Part shown: positions 34,601-46,259 of the stretch, piece after piece
Layout of the letters: each line of letters starts with the position of its first letter
Numbering within the stretch: position 1 is the stretch's first letter
DNA from: Monocercomonoides exilis
Lineage: Eukaryota > Preaxostyla > Oxymonadida > Polymastigidae
NCBI GenBank assembly: GCA_001643675.2
Contig: LSRY02000032.1
Span: 496,001 to 560,000, forward strand
Reading direction: 5' to 3'
DNA length: 64,000 nt
Program-made: the position numbers and the translations under genes
Notes under the pieces: model-generated
Databases searched by the model: none
What the model was told of the DNA's origin: nothing
Seen by the model: only the letters and a program-made list of their open reading frames with translations

Positions 34601-37600
34601 AATAAGTTGCAGCTTGGGAGAAGAAGAAGAGGAAGGGAATGAAGGAGAAGAAGCAAATGGTTGAGGAATTGATATAACACTCTTTCAAATACGATTCTGA
34701 AAGAAGAAAATCATTCTTGTTGTTGAGGAGCGCACTCAGTGACTCAGATATGGCAGTTCTTCTCTTCTCATCGGACTATGTTCCGCTGTGGCTGTTTTGC
34801 GCTGCCTTCTGCTGAGGTGGAGATGCATATATTTTTCAGACTGTGGGTGGAGCATGTCATGGTGGGATCGGCGTAGCATAGAATTAGTACTGAGGCAATC
34901 GATGGAATATGCAGCAAAGGTGAGCACAGGAAAGAACGCAGTCGATACAAAGTGGGCGAATGACCTTGTGTGCGAGGAGAAGCTGGACATGAACACCATT
35001 CTTCTTCTTCTTCTTCTTCATCTCTTTCGTTACGCTCTCCTTTTCTTTATCCTCTTCATTATCCTCCTCCTCCGTATCTTCTCCCGTTCTTCTTTTTCCA
35101 AACAGCTGCATTCAGATTAAGCAAAGCACCAGCAGCTCCCATTTTCGCTATGTCAGTTGCCGTTGGAGACGCCAGGACGCCAACAAGATTCGACCCAACA
35201 CCACAGATCAGTAAACGACGCAGCAGCTCTTCCTTCGTAACTGTTGGCTCGTTGTTGGCTTTATTATCCTTCTCGTTTCTCTTCTCCTTCTCCTTCATCC
35301 AGCCCTCTTCCTTCAGCAAGTCCTTCGACGATTTCCGACGCTGTTGTTCCGCACAATTGCCTGTGGCGAGAACATCAGCTCGACAAGCTCGTTCAACAGC
35401 GCCTTGTCGAGTGAATTGGCAAACAGCTTGAACGACTTGGTGGTCAGCGAGAGAAGAATAGAAGAGGCCTTGTCGCTGTATTCAGCGCAACGCGAGTGCA
35501 GCAGGCGGCGGATGAGCTGGAGAATCCCGTGGCGCAGGAACACAGAGTGGAACACAGCACAGTTGGTGATGAACTTGCTGGTCACACGAAGAGAAGAAGA
35601 GACAAGAGGATTCCATCGGAAACTGAATGTGAATATATTTGCGTATTTTTGTATAATGAAACGAATGATCGAAAAAGTGGGTGCAAAAAGGAAGAAGAAA
35701 TAGAATTCGAAAAGAAAGAAAGAAAAATTTGTGAACGAATTTTCAATTAATAGTTTCTGGTAAACCTCATGAATCTGATCAATTGCTTCGCAACAGCGTC
35801 ATTCAGCAAATAACATTTACTGCTTTGCAAGACAATTGTAAAATCATAGATATTATTCCACAATCATAACTATTCATCATTTGAGAGTGAACAAAAAAAT
35901 TAAGATTAAGATAAATATTTGAAAAGCAAAATACAGATTGACAAAAATAAATGAAACAATAAATGAAATATATTTAATTGTGTAGAAAAATAACAATTTT
36001 CCATACAATTCTGGTTCGCTATGTGGGTCATTGCGTTTAGTCCCCTCAGCCTGTGGATGTCGTCGAAGCCGCAGACCATTAACTGTTCAACAGAAAACGC
36101 ACAGTGCAGCGAAGGTGGAACATCCATCGACAGAAAAGCGCAGCAAACAACACTGGCACACAGCTCAATCACATTCTGCCGCTTCACTTTGAACGAACGC
36201 CCTTTGCTGTGCTTGATGATTGGCAGTGTTGGGGAGGGAGAGGAGGAGGAGAAAGAAGAAGAAGAAGAAGAAGAAGGTGATGGTGATGATGGTGATGAAA
36301 TGAGAAATGAAGAAGAAGTGAATAAAGATGATTTGTGTGCAGATGTAAACGTTGAGAAAGTGATTGCGTTTCGATAAGTTGCTGCTTTATATTTCTTGGA
36401 TTTTTGATTTCTGGCTGATAAGCTGAGCAAAGCGTGATTTCAATTGACACGGGCTTATTCTTCCTTTTATCCCATTCGATTTATTCTGAGCCTTTCTAAT
36501 ATCTCTGCCAAATCCGTCTTTTTCTTCCTCTTTTTCATTTTTCTCATTATCGATGCATTTATCTGTCAGATACAACAATCCCTTTTCATCTTTATCACTC
36601 ACAAACTCATTTGCACTCCTCTTCTCATCCTTCTTCTACTCCTTCTCCTTCTCCTTCTCACCACCCAGCAGAATCTCCTGGCTAGCCACATACGCAGCAT
36701 AGTTCAGAAAGATGCTCTGTGGCTCAAACACATCCCTCGTCGCTGACACGCTGCTGCTTGCAAACACACCTGCATTGCCCAATCTGCTCTTCCCGAGAAT
36801 CGCACGAGGGATCGGCACAGTCACAAGCGGAGGCAGCGAGAAGGATGAAATAGAAGAAGAAAGAGAGGAAGAAGACATGTTTGATAAAGAGGCAGCGCTT
36901 GTGCAAGATTTGAAGAGGGAACTCTGTGTGAGAGAAGAGGGGTCTGTGGAAGGAGATGAAGGCTTGAAGAGATACAGCGGAGTTCCAACAAGACAGAAGA
37001 GGCAGACAATTGTGTGTGGCAAGCGGAAAAAAAAGGAGCAGCAAATTTCTCAGAGGCTGTGACGTTTTGAGTGAACAGTGGGAAGATGAGAGTGTGCTGC
37101 CGTACGAGTAAAATGTCTGCTGATGTTCATCCATCATCGCTTCCTTCTTCTCTTCCCCAATCCCTCCTCTTCCTTTCAGTTGCTGCATGAGCAAGTCTTG
37201 TTTCGAAAGCGTCAATTTGCGATGTGCAAATATCATCATTCTCCTTCGTCTTCATCTTCGCCTTTGGCTCTTCCTGCTGTCTTCCTTTCCTCTGCTCTTC
37301 ACTCAATTTGCTTCTGAAATCCGCCTTCTTTGCCTCTTCCATTTGAACTCGCACTCCTCTCTCTTCGCCTTTTGGTGGTGTCATAAAGAAAGAGGATGAA
37401 CGCAATGTGTCTTGAAGCTCCTTCCCTCCTCCTCTTCCATTTCTCATGCGATGCCCATTCAGTCCATTCAGCGCAGCTTGCGCACCAAATCTATTCGAAG
37501 CTCCAAAATATTGCAGGATGTGTGCTGCAGAAGAGAAGAGAAGTTCAAATGCACGTCCAGCAATCCTAAAGAAGGCATCTACAGCGATGATGTTGTTGAA

Positions 37601-40540
37601 GATAGCCTAACCAAATGAGATAATTTTTTGTATGGATTATTCAGTTATTGATTGAAAATCTTGCTCACATTCGAATGTTGCGGATCTGATCCAATGTTAA
37701 GAGAGAGGACACGTCAAAGAAGAAGAAGAATGTGATGAAGAAGTGGGAAAAGAAGGAGAAGAGGAAGAGGACAAAGAGGAAGAGAATGAAGTCTTCTCAA
37801 GAGACAGTTCAGGAAATGCATCAGAATGCAACGATGGCTGTACTTCTCTTTTCAAATCGCGTTGCGTTCTTGCATGCCTTCTCTCTCTGCCTGCACAGCT
37901 GTCTGAATGCATTCCATTCCTCTTGCAAAAACTGCCTTTGCTGGTGCATGCACAACTGTCTGTCTCTTTGAAGACATATTTTGGCTGTCCTGCTCCTTTC
38001 TGATCTTTCTCCTAATCGCAGCAACGGTTGGCCAGATGACAACAGGATGCAAATGTTTTCAATTGCTCCATTAACTTTTTCTTCCACTGCTCAATGACGT
38101 GAAAACTGCTGTATCATCAGAAGAATGAGAAGAATCACAAGACGTTGAATATGAAGATGAAATATCCGATTAATTGTGATGTGCACAATAAAAATGTGTT
38201 GTATCAGAGGAAATGGAAGATAACATTAATAATTCCTCTTCGCTTTCACTTTCTCTCTCCTTCCTCTTTCTCTTCCCCTTCTTCATCTTATCTCCATCTT
38301 GATTTCCATCACTTCCCTTCTCTCTGTACGCACGCCTACTCCAAAACCCCTCTTCCATCAGCGCTTCTGTCTCTTCGCTCTGTACAACCCACTCCTCACA
38401 CAGCTTCCTGTTTTCCACATGATACTTCGGTGAGGCCTCTGCTTCCACTTCGTTCAAAAATGTCATTCAAACATACAATACAATACGATTACATTTGTAC
38501 TCCGCTCCTCCTCTTCTGCAATTGCTCCATTTCCAGTGCTCTTCCGTTCTTTGATGTTACAACATCTCTTCTTCTCGTTCTTCTTTGGAATCTTCATTTC
38601 AATCAGTCATTCTATTGCCTCATTTTCATCTCTCTTCCATCTTCTTTATCATCATCTCCACAATATGCTCTTTTCAGTAGTGGAAGCGCAATCGACAGAA
38701 TTCCCCTGAACTTCATCAGCATCTCATAGAGCGAGTTGACACACGTCACCGCCACGAAATACGCAGCCAGCGCTAACAAAACACATGGCAGCACAACATT
38801 CGGTAACAACATCACATTCACAAAAAAATAGAGCAGACAATATTATGTACTTCACACCCTCCAGATGCTCTGCTGCCACATGCGCTCAAAAGATCGTGGT
38901 GCAATGCAATTGACCAGATGCTGCAGGGTGCAGCGCCTCTCCACACACGCGCCCCATCAGCACCACTGCAACAAACGAAGATATCATTATTCCTGCTGGC
39001 GCATTCAGTTGCATCGACAGCGGCTGGAACACATGCTTCACAACCAGACACGAGTACACACTCCGCGGCTCGGTCCCGCATGCCTGCAGCCCAACATCAG
39101 TCGGAATATCTTCCTGTGGTTGTGCCTTTAGCTGTGCTATGTCGTCTGTCCCAATGACTATCCCTGTAGAGAACACAAACGAAGAAGTCGAAGAAGAGGC
39201 AGAAGTGTGCGCAAATGTTTCTATTCGTCGGGCTTCGATAATGACTAAAAAAAAAAAGAAGATGCATAATTTCACAATAAAATCAAAAGAAAATACTAAA
39301 AAAAATTATTGAAAATATATTAATTCATGCCTTTGAATTCTTCAGATCCGACGTTTTGAATTGAAACAAATTAATCATCATCGATACAATTTTCTTTCTA
39401 TGCTTCCTCTTCTTCTACTGTAGCATCCCAATAATCAAATCCAAAGACCATCTGCCTGATCAACTTCCTTCCTTCTTTCTTTTCCCTCCCAACCTTTCTC
39501 TCTCATTCACACTTCTCACTCTTCCCAATGAGCTGCAACAAATATCTGCTTGTGAAATCATTCACAAAATGAAAAGAAAGCAGCTGCTTCGAGGCAAGCT
39601 GTCACAATACAAAGTGGAAGAACATGCAATCAATGAGGGGAAAAATGTGAGAAGGAAGAGAGAAGGAAGGATGAATGAGGAGCGATGACAGAAGAGAAAC
39701 ATGCTGAATGTGCTCTGATTCCATGCAGCAGCCTCAAATGAAAAGAATGGAGGCATCTCATTCGCCAGGCAGTGCAGCTCGAAACTGCAATTGAAGAGAT
39801 GGGCAAACAACAGAGAAGATGCAGATATCCGGAAAGAAGAAGAGGAGGAGGAATTGCAGCAGAAGATGTGCTTGATAGCCATATGTGTGCTACACAAACA
39901 GAAACACCAAATTGTCAATGCAAAGTTTGCTGTTTGCAACAATTACAAGATCTTTCAGCAGTAAAATCCAGTTGCAGTTGGGCAGAATGTTGTTCGACTG
40001 CCAACAAATATTTGATAATTTGATGTCTCGTCGTTGGCTGTTCTACACTCTTTTGAAGCAAAAGCGGAATCAGAAATAGAATTTCGCAGCCTTCCACGTC
40101 TGCCTGGCACAGTCCGAGAAGCAGGAAAACCTTATTAATATAATTGACATCTTGAAATTCTCCTTTTTTCCAATGAATTGTTGCCTTTTTTGTGATAAAT
40201 ATCCTTCCCTTAATATTGCAAGCCACTTTTTTTTTGCCAAAAAACTGCTCCCACTGCCTTATATTCCAAATTCTATAAAACTTTGTGCAGATTTTGTCCT
40301 TCACAGAATTCTATCCTTATATCGACATTCAATAAAACATCATTTGAATTTGTTTTAATCTTTTGTTCAAGTCAAAAATTATAAAAATCATGAATCTTGC
40401 GTAACTTCATTTGTTTCCCAATTGCTATATAATAATCTGCTCCTTTCTCATCGTAATGCTCTCCAACGTGAAGATTTGCTATTTGACAGACAAGAAAAGT
40501 TCCTTTTCTTTGAAAAGGAAGCAAACAGAGCAGTTTTCCA
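34600..40540 (-). pseudogene. decayed ARM-like multi-segment gene region
   Basis: Minus-strand segments read like helical repeat protein but change frame repeatedly. 38886-39275 has SMQLNAPAGIMISSFVAVVL and must shift frame near 38.95 kb to continue as RCTLQHLVNCIAPRSFERMW. 38612-38821 has LPNVVLPCVLLALAAYFVAV. 35313-35585 has LLNELVELMFSPQAIVRNN; 35059-35319 has LLRRLLICGVGSNLVGVLAS. 36.0-36.4, 36.6-37.0 and 39.9-40.5 kb hold further pieces. The shifts occur without GT-AG introns at the break points, unlike the intact genes in this window where 3-6-kb frames stay open. Acidic and Ser-rich tracts are interspersed. I infer a pseudogene, or several; an assembly with uncorrected indels here is the alternative. 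Confidence 0.5.
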
Positions 40541-40585
40541 ATATAATGAAAAAAATGTAATATTACAATAAAAATTAAATTATAA

Positions 40586-41035
40586 AAAGTATTAGCAAAC
40601 TGGTAAAAAGTTGGAAAAGTAAGTGGTTTTAAAAAAATGAAAGAAACAAAACTCCAGCTTCAATCAGAACCATATCTTTTTGAATTTTAGAATATTTATT
40701 AAAAAAAAAACAAATATCAGAAAAATTTTGATTTTTTGTTTAATAGTTATGTATGTGATAAGAGTTAGAAAAATGTTTTTTCTGAATTTTAAAAACTTGT
40801 ATTCATGGAAAAAACTTCTGTTTTCCGCTTCAAACAATGAAGATGACAGAAGGATCAGAATCTCGATGCCACTTTTTTTTGTTCAAAATGGTTTATTTCA
40901 TCGATTTAACTTCATATATTACTAAAAAACTGCTTTTTGAAATCTGCAATTTTCGCCCTTTAGCGCGTAATTTTTTGATCTTTTTGCCCTCGAAAAAAAT
41001 AAAATATAGGGTCGGATCCTTTTTTTCATTCAAAA
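40586..41035 (+). repeat. left 450-bp TIR of the 8.4-kb element
   Basis: Reverse complement of 48551-49000; the outer end starts AAAGTATTAGCAAACTGG. Frames of 81 and 84 aa inside it recur on the opposite strand in the right TIR and are repeat artefacts. Confidence 0.92.
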
Positions 41036-42158
41036 ATGTTGTTGTGTGTGTGTCATATTTTTTCATTTTTCATGCATTTCTGAATAATTAGATGAGTGGT
41101 CGTTACAAAAATGTGTTTATTTTATGTTATTGAGTTTTTCTGAAAATCGTAGAAAAATGAGTGAAATGAAAAAAAATACGTTAAAAAATAACAATCATTC
41201 ACCAATCAAAATGACATAAAAAAACAAAAAGTACTTCATAATATTAATCATTTAAAAAATTGAAAACAGTTAGAAATTTTCTAATCAAATTCAATAACTT
41301 TCAAAAAAACACAATTCTGTCACATAATCATAAAACAATCACCAAATATCAACTAAATATCAACAATTTTGAACAATGAAAAATATAAGAAGAAATAGCA
41401 CTATTTCAACAAATTCATGGTATCAAAGACAATTCCAAACAAAAAAGAATACTTATATAAAAAGTTCAAAAACTAACTTGTCTATTTTCCCTCTGTTTTC
41501 CATCCACTCACCCCTTTCTGATATTTCTCTCTCTTTGACTCAAAAAGATCAAATCCAACAAAGAAAAAAGACAGACACAATGATAAAACAACATTTCACA
41601 CTCTCAACAACTCTCCCTTCCAAAAACCTCACTCAAAGATCAATGAATTCCTTCACAACTGTATCTATTAATGAATCTCGATATATACATGTATAAGCGG
41701 GACAATAACCAAGAAATAAATAGGGACATATCAGGGACAATAACCAAAAGAAAACAATCGGATTCTAACTGTTGTGCACCTGGGAGGCTGTTCGTCGTAT
41801 CCAGGTCCGGATATTGCAGCCCGAAGGCTGCAATATCTAATACGAACAGTCACGTCCAGCACCCTTCCGATAGAGTGCCAGCTAAGCATGCACAACAACT
41901 AGTTTCTTAATAGGGGACACCAAAAGAACAATTTTGAGATTCATTAAAAGAAGAAGAGTCAAGAAGAAGCTCAAATCTCCTTGAAAGAAGATCTTGAGAA
42001 GATTGAGAAAGAAGAGAAGAGTTAGATGATGTGAAATCAGAGTTGAAGGTCTTTCTTGAACGTTGAACTTTTTCTTTCATTGTTGAAGATTCGAGGGCAA
42101 CCAGAGAGCGTTGAGGAAGATATCCAACAGCAGAAGCACAAACAAATGAGCCCTTGTG
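41036..42158. other. non-coding left arm of the 8.4-kb element
   Basis: Between the left TIR and the stop of the fusion gene. It holds two 14-nt direct repeats GGGACAATAACCAA (41699-41712 and 41734-41747) plus shorter AGGGACA echoes, possible subterminal protein-binding sites, and the structured segment 41770-41897. A plus-strand frame at 41376-41696 (106 aa) has no recognisable features and is not called. Confidence 0.5.
41770..41897. ncRNA. candidate structured RNA (nested helices, possible pseudoknot)
   Basis: The segment is GC-richer than its surroundings and pairs with itself at several levels. The outer stem GTTGTGCA (41771-41778) pairs with TGCACAAC (41889-41896). CTGG (41780-41783) can pair with CCAG (41856-41859). 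CTGTTCGT (41788-41795) pairs with ACGAACAG (41842-41849). A perfect 12-bp hairpin GATATTGCAGCC / GGCTGCAATATC closes on a CGAA loop at 41821. A 3' hairpin GCAC/GTGC lies at 41859-41878. An alternative CCTGG/CCAGG pairing (41779-41783 with 41801-41805) would cross the CTGTTCGT helix, making a pseudoknot. This is ribozyme-like complexity, but I cannot match it to a known class. Strand unknown. Confidence 0.5.
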
Positions 42159-45100
42159 CTAAAAATACAGGTAGTCCTTCATGCGAGGGACTGACAGTGA
42201 TGGCCATGAAATTTGCTGAGATGGTACATATTCTTCAAAGTACCTCTCATGCTCAAAGTTATTGACAGATGTTGAAGATGGTGAAGAGTTTGATGATGTT
42301 GTTGAGAAAATGTTTGATTGTGAAGTTGAAGAAGCTGATGTCGAAGTGTTCATATTGTTTTCGAAGAAGTTGATCAAATCATGAAGTGTGGTGATGTGTT
42401 CAGTCGAAAGATTGTTGTCGATAGAGTTAACTAATGCACCAAATTCACTATCACAAATATTCTTTCCATGATGCTCAGCAAAGAAGTTGAGTTGTGTATT
42501 TTTCTTTTTGAGAAGCTTGGATTGTTTAGAGAGGATGAAGTGAAGAAGGAAGCGATTTCTGTTGTGTGGACCAGAATCGCAGAAGAACTTAAAAGTGTGA
42601 GTGTCTGTGAAGAAGTGTCTTTTGATCACAGATTCCAGACACTCAATAACAAATCTGTGATCATTTGAGAGGCAGTCGGAGAAGAAGTTGAAAGTTCGTT
42701 TTATTTGTTGATTGTTTATTTTTTGAAGAGAGATGATTGTGAATTGAGAAACTTGTTTGATTGTTGAAGAATTCTTGTTGAAGTTGATTTTTTCTGATAG
42801 GGAGTTTCCATTTCTCTTTGAAGTCGAAGACGAAGACTGCTTCTCCCTCTTTCAGATTATTAATAGTTGATTGATAATGTTTTCGTTGCATTTCTGCAAC
42901 TAGTCGATGTTGTCGAAGAAGTTTGAGTGTATGAAACTCGGCGGAAGAAAGTCCATTTTTGTTTTGAGAAGATTTAAGTTTGTTTTCGAGATAGTTCAAC
43001 TTCTCACACATGCCGCAGAGATCTGTGCGCCTTTTTGCTTTGGAGAAGTTGGTTGTGAGCTTGTAAAAGTGAGATAATGAAACTTTGATGTTTGTTTCAT
43101 CTGTAAACTCTTTCCATAATTTTGTCTTGGGCTTAAAGATTAATCTCTTTTCATTGGGAGAAAAGATGCCCGTTTTCTTTCTTCTTTCTTTAAGTTCTTC
43201 CAATCCATAGTTAGTTGTTATTGATGATGATAGTTGTGGAATGGAAGTTGTTGGATGAAGTGGAGTGATGAATGATGATGATGATGATGATGATATGTTA
43301 TTTAAAGTGTTTAAATTTGATGTTTCTGAAGAAGAAAAAGAACCACCAAATTGAATAGCAGATAGTGTTGGTTTTGTTTTTTCTTTTGTGTAGAAAGAAA
43401 GAGAAGGAGTGTAACCCTGAGCGTAAATATCTTTCCATGATGAATTCCATTTATCATTATCAAATTCTGTCATATCAGCATCATTGCAAACATTCCATTT
43501 GATATCATGTCCATTCTTCCTTTTTACAACAGCAATGTAGTGTCCATTATTTTGGTTCAAACTCTTGAACAGAATTTGTCCTGAAAGATGATAAATAATC
43601 GTTTCCTGTTTATCTTTTTGAAGATGTTGAATTCTTTCTGTTGAAAACCCTTTGCAGAAAGTGCGCTGGTTAACACGATCTGTTTCTATTAGTAATGTTC
43701 TCGAAGGTGCTGAACTAGCAGAATCAGTACATTCATGACAGAGGGCTAGCACCTCTGGAAATGCTGCCATTTCCTCCCATCTCGCAGCACAGCATTTTTC
43801 CTTGCATCCATCGCAATAAACACGATTCTTTCCATTTAAAACTTCAGTTGCAAAGAGAGAAGATAATCCATTATGAGTCGAGGAAGAATTAATAACAACA
43901 TTGTTACAAACTTCGTTGAAACGTGATGAAATTTTTTGGCATTTTTGGCATTTGAAATGAGTGATGAAAACAGGATTGAAGGTGTCCTTATTTATCAACT
44001 CATCTTTTTGAAGAAGTTGGTGAAGATTGTCAAATGCCTCAGCCACGTTTTGCTGCTGTCTGCTTCCATAGTTGCAGAAATTTTCCCATTTGTCAATAAG
44101 AGATGGGACCCATGAACGTACTGCCGTTCCATCTTTAGCCAGTTGTTGACAAACACTTATAACACGTGAAGATGTGTTCTTCAAAGATGTTTGTTTTTTG
44201 AATAAAGATGGTTTTTGAATAGTTATTGAAGAGAAACATTGAAGAAGAGAAGCCAAATAGCATGCGTTGCCTAAGTTAGGCAATCCTTTTGCTATTTGTG
44301 ATGATTTATTTGAAGAATATAATGAATTTGAAGAAGATTGAGAATGAGAATTATTTTTTGATGGATTTTCATTAGCATTCTTTTTTGAAATATTTTTTGA
44401 AGAATTATTTTGAATAGATATTTCATTATTTGAAGATTGAATGCTTTGTTGTTGAAGTGTTGAAGTGTCATTCTCTTTTGAAAATGAAGAAAAGAGATTT
44501 TGAAATGCTTGAGGTGGAATTAATGTGGGTGAAGTGGCATAATCAACTAATTGCTCACTTACAAACACATTATCATTTTGAAATGATGAAGAATTTATTT
44601 TTTCTTTCAATTTTTTTGTAATTGAAATTTGTGAAGAAGAAGTTTTTGATTTGAATATTTTGTGAATTGGTATTGGAGATGGAGAAGAATGACGCTTGTG
44701 ATATGAATTTTTATTTTGGTTTTTTGTTGACCCCCTTTCTCTCCTTATTGGAGTGTTGATTGGAGCATCAACAGCTTGAGAAGAAGAAGAATTTGAAGAA
44801 GGAGAATTTTTTTCTGAAATGGTTTTTGAATTTTTATTTTGTTGAGATGATGTTGAAGAAGAAGAAGATTGTTTTTTATTTGTAGAAGAATTTTCTGTAA
44901 TAATTTCTTCATCCCAAGCTGCTTCGTCAATAAATCTGGCGTAATCTGGCTCAGCTCGCTGCTTTTTCTTTGCTGATTGGAGAGAAGTTGAGGCTTCAGT
45001 TGAATGAGCCAACATCCAGTTATTGCCCTTTTCCCATTCCTGTTCATTTAAGCCTAAAATAAACAGAGAAAATTATTCAAGAAAAATTAAAATAAATACA

Positions 45101-45602
45101 AACCACTTTTGCAAGACGGAAGGTGAGGTTTTTGAGGCGGAATGATAAATCCTTGATTTTTCTTCAGCGTTTGCTTCGCGTAAATAAATTTTCCCTCTGT
45201 GACATCATATCCATAGTCCTGTAAATCGGATAATGATGTGTTGCGGGAAAGCGCTTGTAGCATTGTTGTCTGAGTGTGCAACGGAGCGTTGTTGTACACC
45301 ACAGACAGGTCTTCCAGCAGCTTTATGTGATATTCTGTTTCAAAAAAAAATAAATAATTAACAAATCAAAAAGAAAAAAATAACAGAGAGTGAAAATAAT
45401 TTTTTCAACACAATACAAAAAAATAAAAAACCAAACCATTCAAAGACTTCAGTAAATCATCAATTACTGAAGATGATTGCCTGTAGGTGTAAAACAAATA
45501 GGCAAGCAACGAATCCACGTCATTTCCGCCGATTCTCTTTATTTCTTGCCATAGAACATTGCAACGAGAATTTAATGTCGATTCGCGTTTTGAAAACGAC
45601 AT
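42159..45602 (-). CDS. USP-domain / DDE-like transposase fusion protein (one apparent frameshift)
   Basis: Exons 45437-45602, 45104-45334 and 45053 down to 42159, introns 102 and 50 nt. Residues 1-132 are a small helical domain. Residues about 146-385 are Ser/Asn-rich. The USP domain follows: a Cys box GLPNLGNACYLASLLQCF (Cys near residue 397), two CxxC pairs of the zinc-binding fingers (CQKCQK, CDGCKEKC), and a His box NNGHYIAVV followed by CNDAD. Downstream is a transposase-like region: a helical segment with CGMC and LLRQHR, FVFDFKEKWKLP (first Asp), then after a 1-nt frame change near 42757, FKFFCDSGPHNRNRF (second Asp) and NFFAEHHGKNICDSEFG (third acidic). The pattern resembles DDE RNase-H-fold transposases. 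The frame before the shift stops at 42661. Either the copy is broken, the shift is programmed, or it is a sequence error. Confidence 0.75.
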
Positions 45603-46259
45603 TTTTCTCTAATAAATATTTTCTTATGGAAAATCACAATTATTCTAAAAAAAATTCTTTTTATTTAAAAAAACATGTATTGTTATTTTTTCATTATTTG
45701 ACTATTTCCAAAATTGTTAAAAAATTTTTTTAACGTGATTTGAATTATAGAAAAAATTTTTAAAAATTTCTTATCAGAAAAAAATTGGAAAAATTAAAGA
45801 ATTCTTTAATTGAAGGTTTATTGAAAAATTCATCACATAAATGAACTTGTCTTATGAAAAATATCATTCTCATATATTAAGTTCTTAAAAATATATATAA
45901 TATTGTTCTTCAATGAAAAAAGAATCAGATCCATAATTCAAAATTCGAAGGAGTCAAAAAGATCAAAAAAAAAAGTGCTAAAGGGGGGAAAGTGCAAGGA
46001 GCAGAAAACAGTTTTTTTTCCAATAAATAAAGTAAATATGTCGTTATTTATCATTTCCCGCATAAATCAGACACATGATAATATTGTCATTTTGTGATCG
46101 TCATTGTTTTTAATTTTCAAACAGAAAAAATTGAATTTATTTTTTTCTCTATGAATGAAAGGATTTTGGATTTTTTTCCAAAGCCAGAGAGTTTATAATT
46201 TTTTTTTTAATATAAATGTGAATTAAATATTTCAAATTGAAATTTTTAGTGAAAATCTG
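45603..46259. promoter_or_regulatory. divergent intergenic region with degenerate TIR-like sequence
   Basis: Lies between the starts of the two divergent USP genes. At about 45905-46090 the plus strand follows the order of the right TIR with substitutions and gaps: AAAAAGATCAAAAAA, then GTGCTAAAGGGGGGAAA against GCGCTAAAGGGCGAAAA, then GCA, then AGCAGAAAACAGTTTTTT against AAAAGCAGTTTTTTAG, then AAAGTAAAT against GAAGTTAAAT. It is probably the shared promoter and perhaps a transposase-binding site. Confidence 0.5.

Noticed and set aside
40680-41091. 81- and 84-aa frames repeated at 48444-48906 (minus)
   Set aside because: Contained in the 450-bp TIRs of the 8.4-kb element; no protein features.
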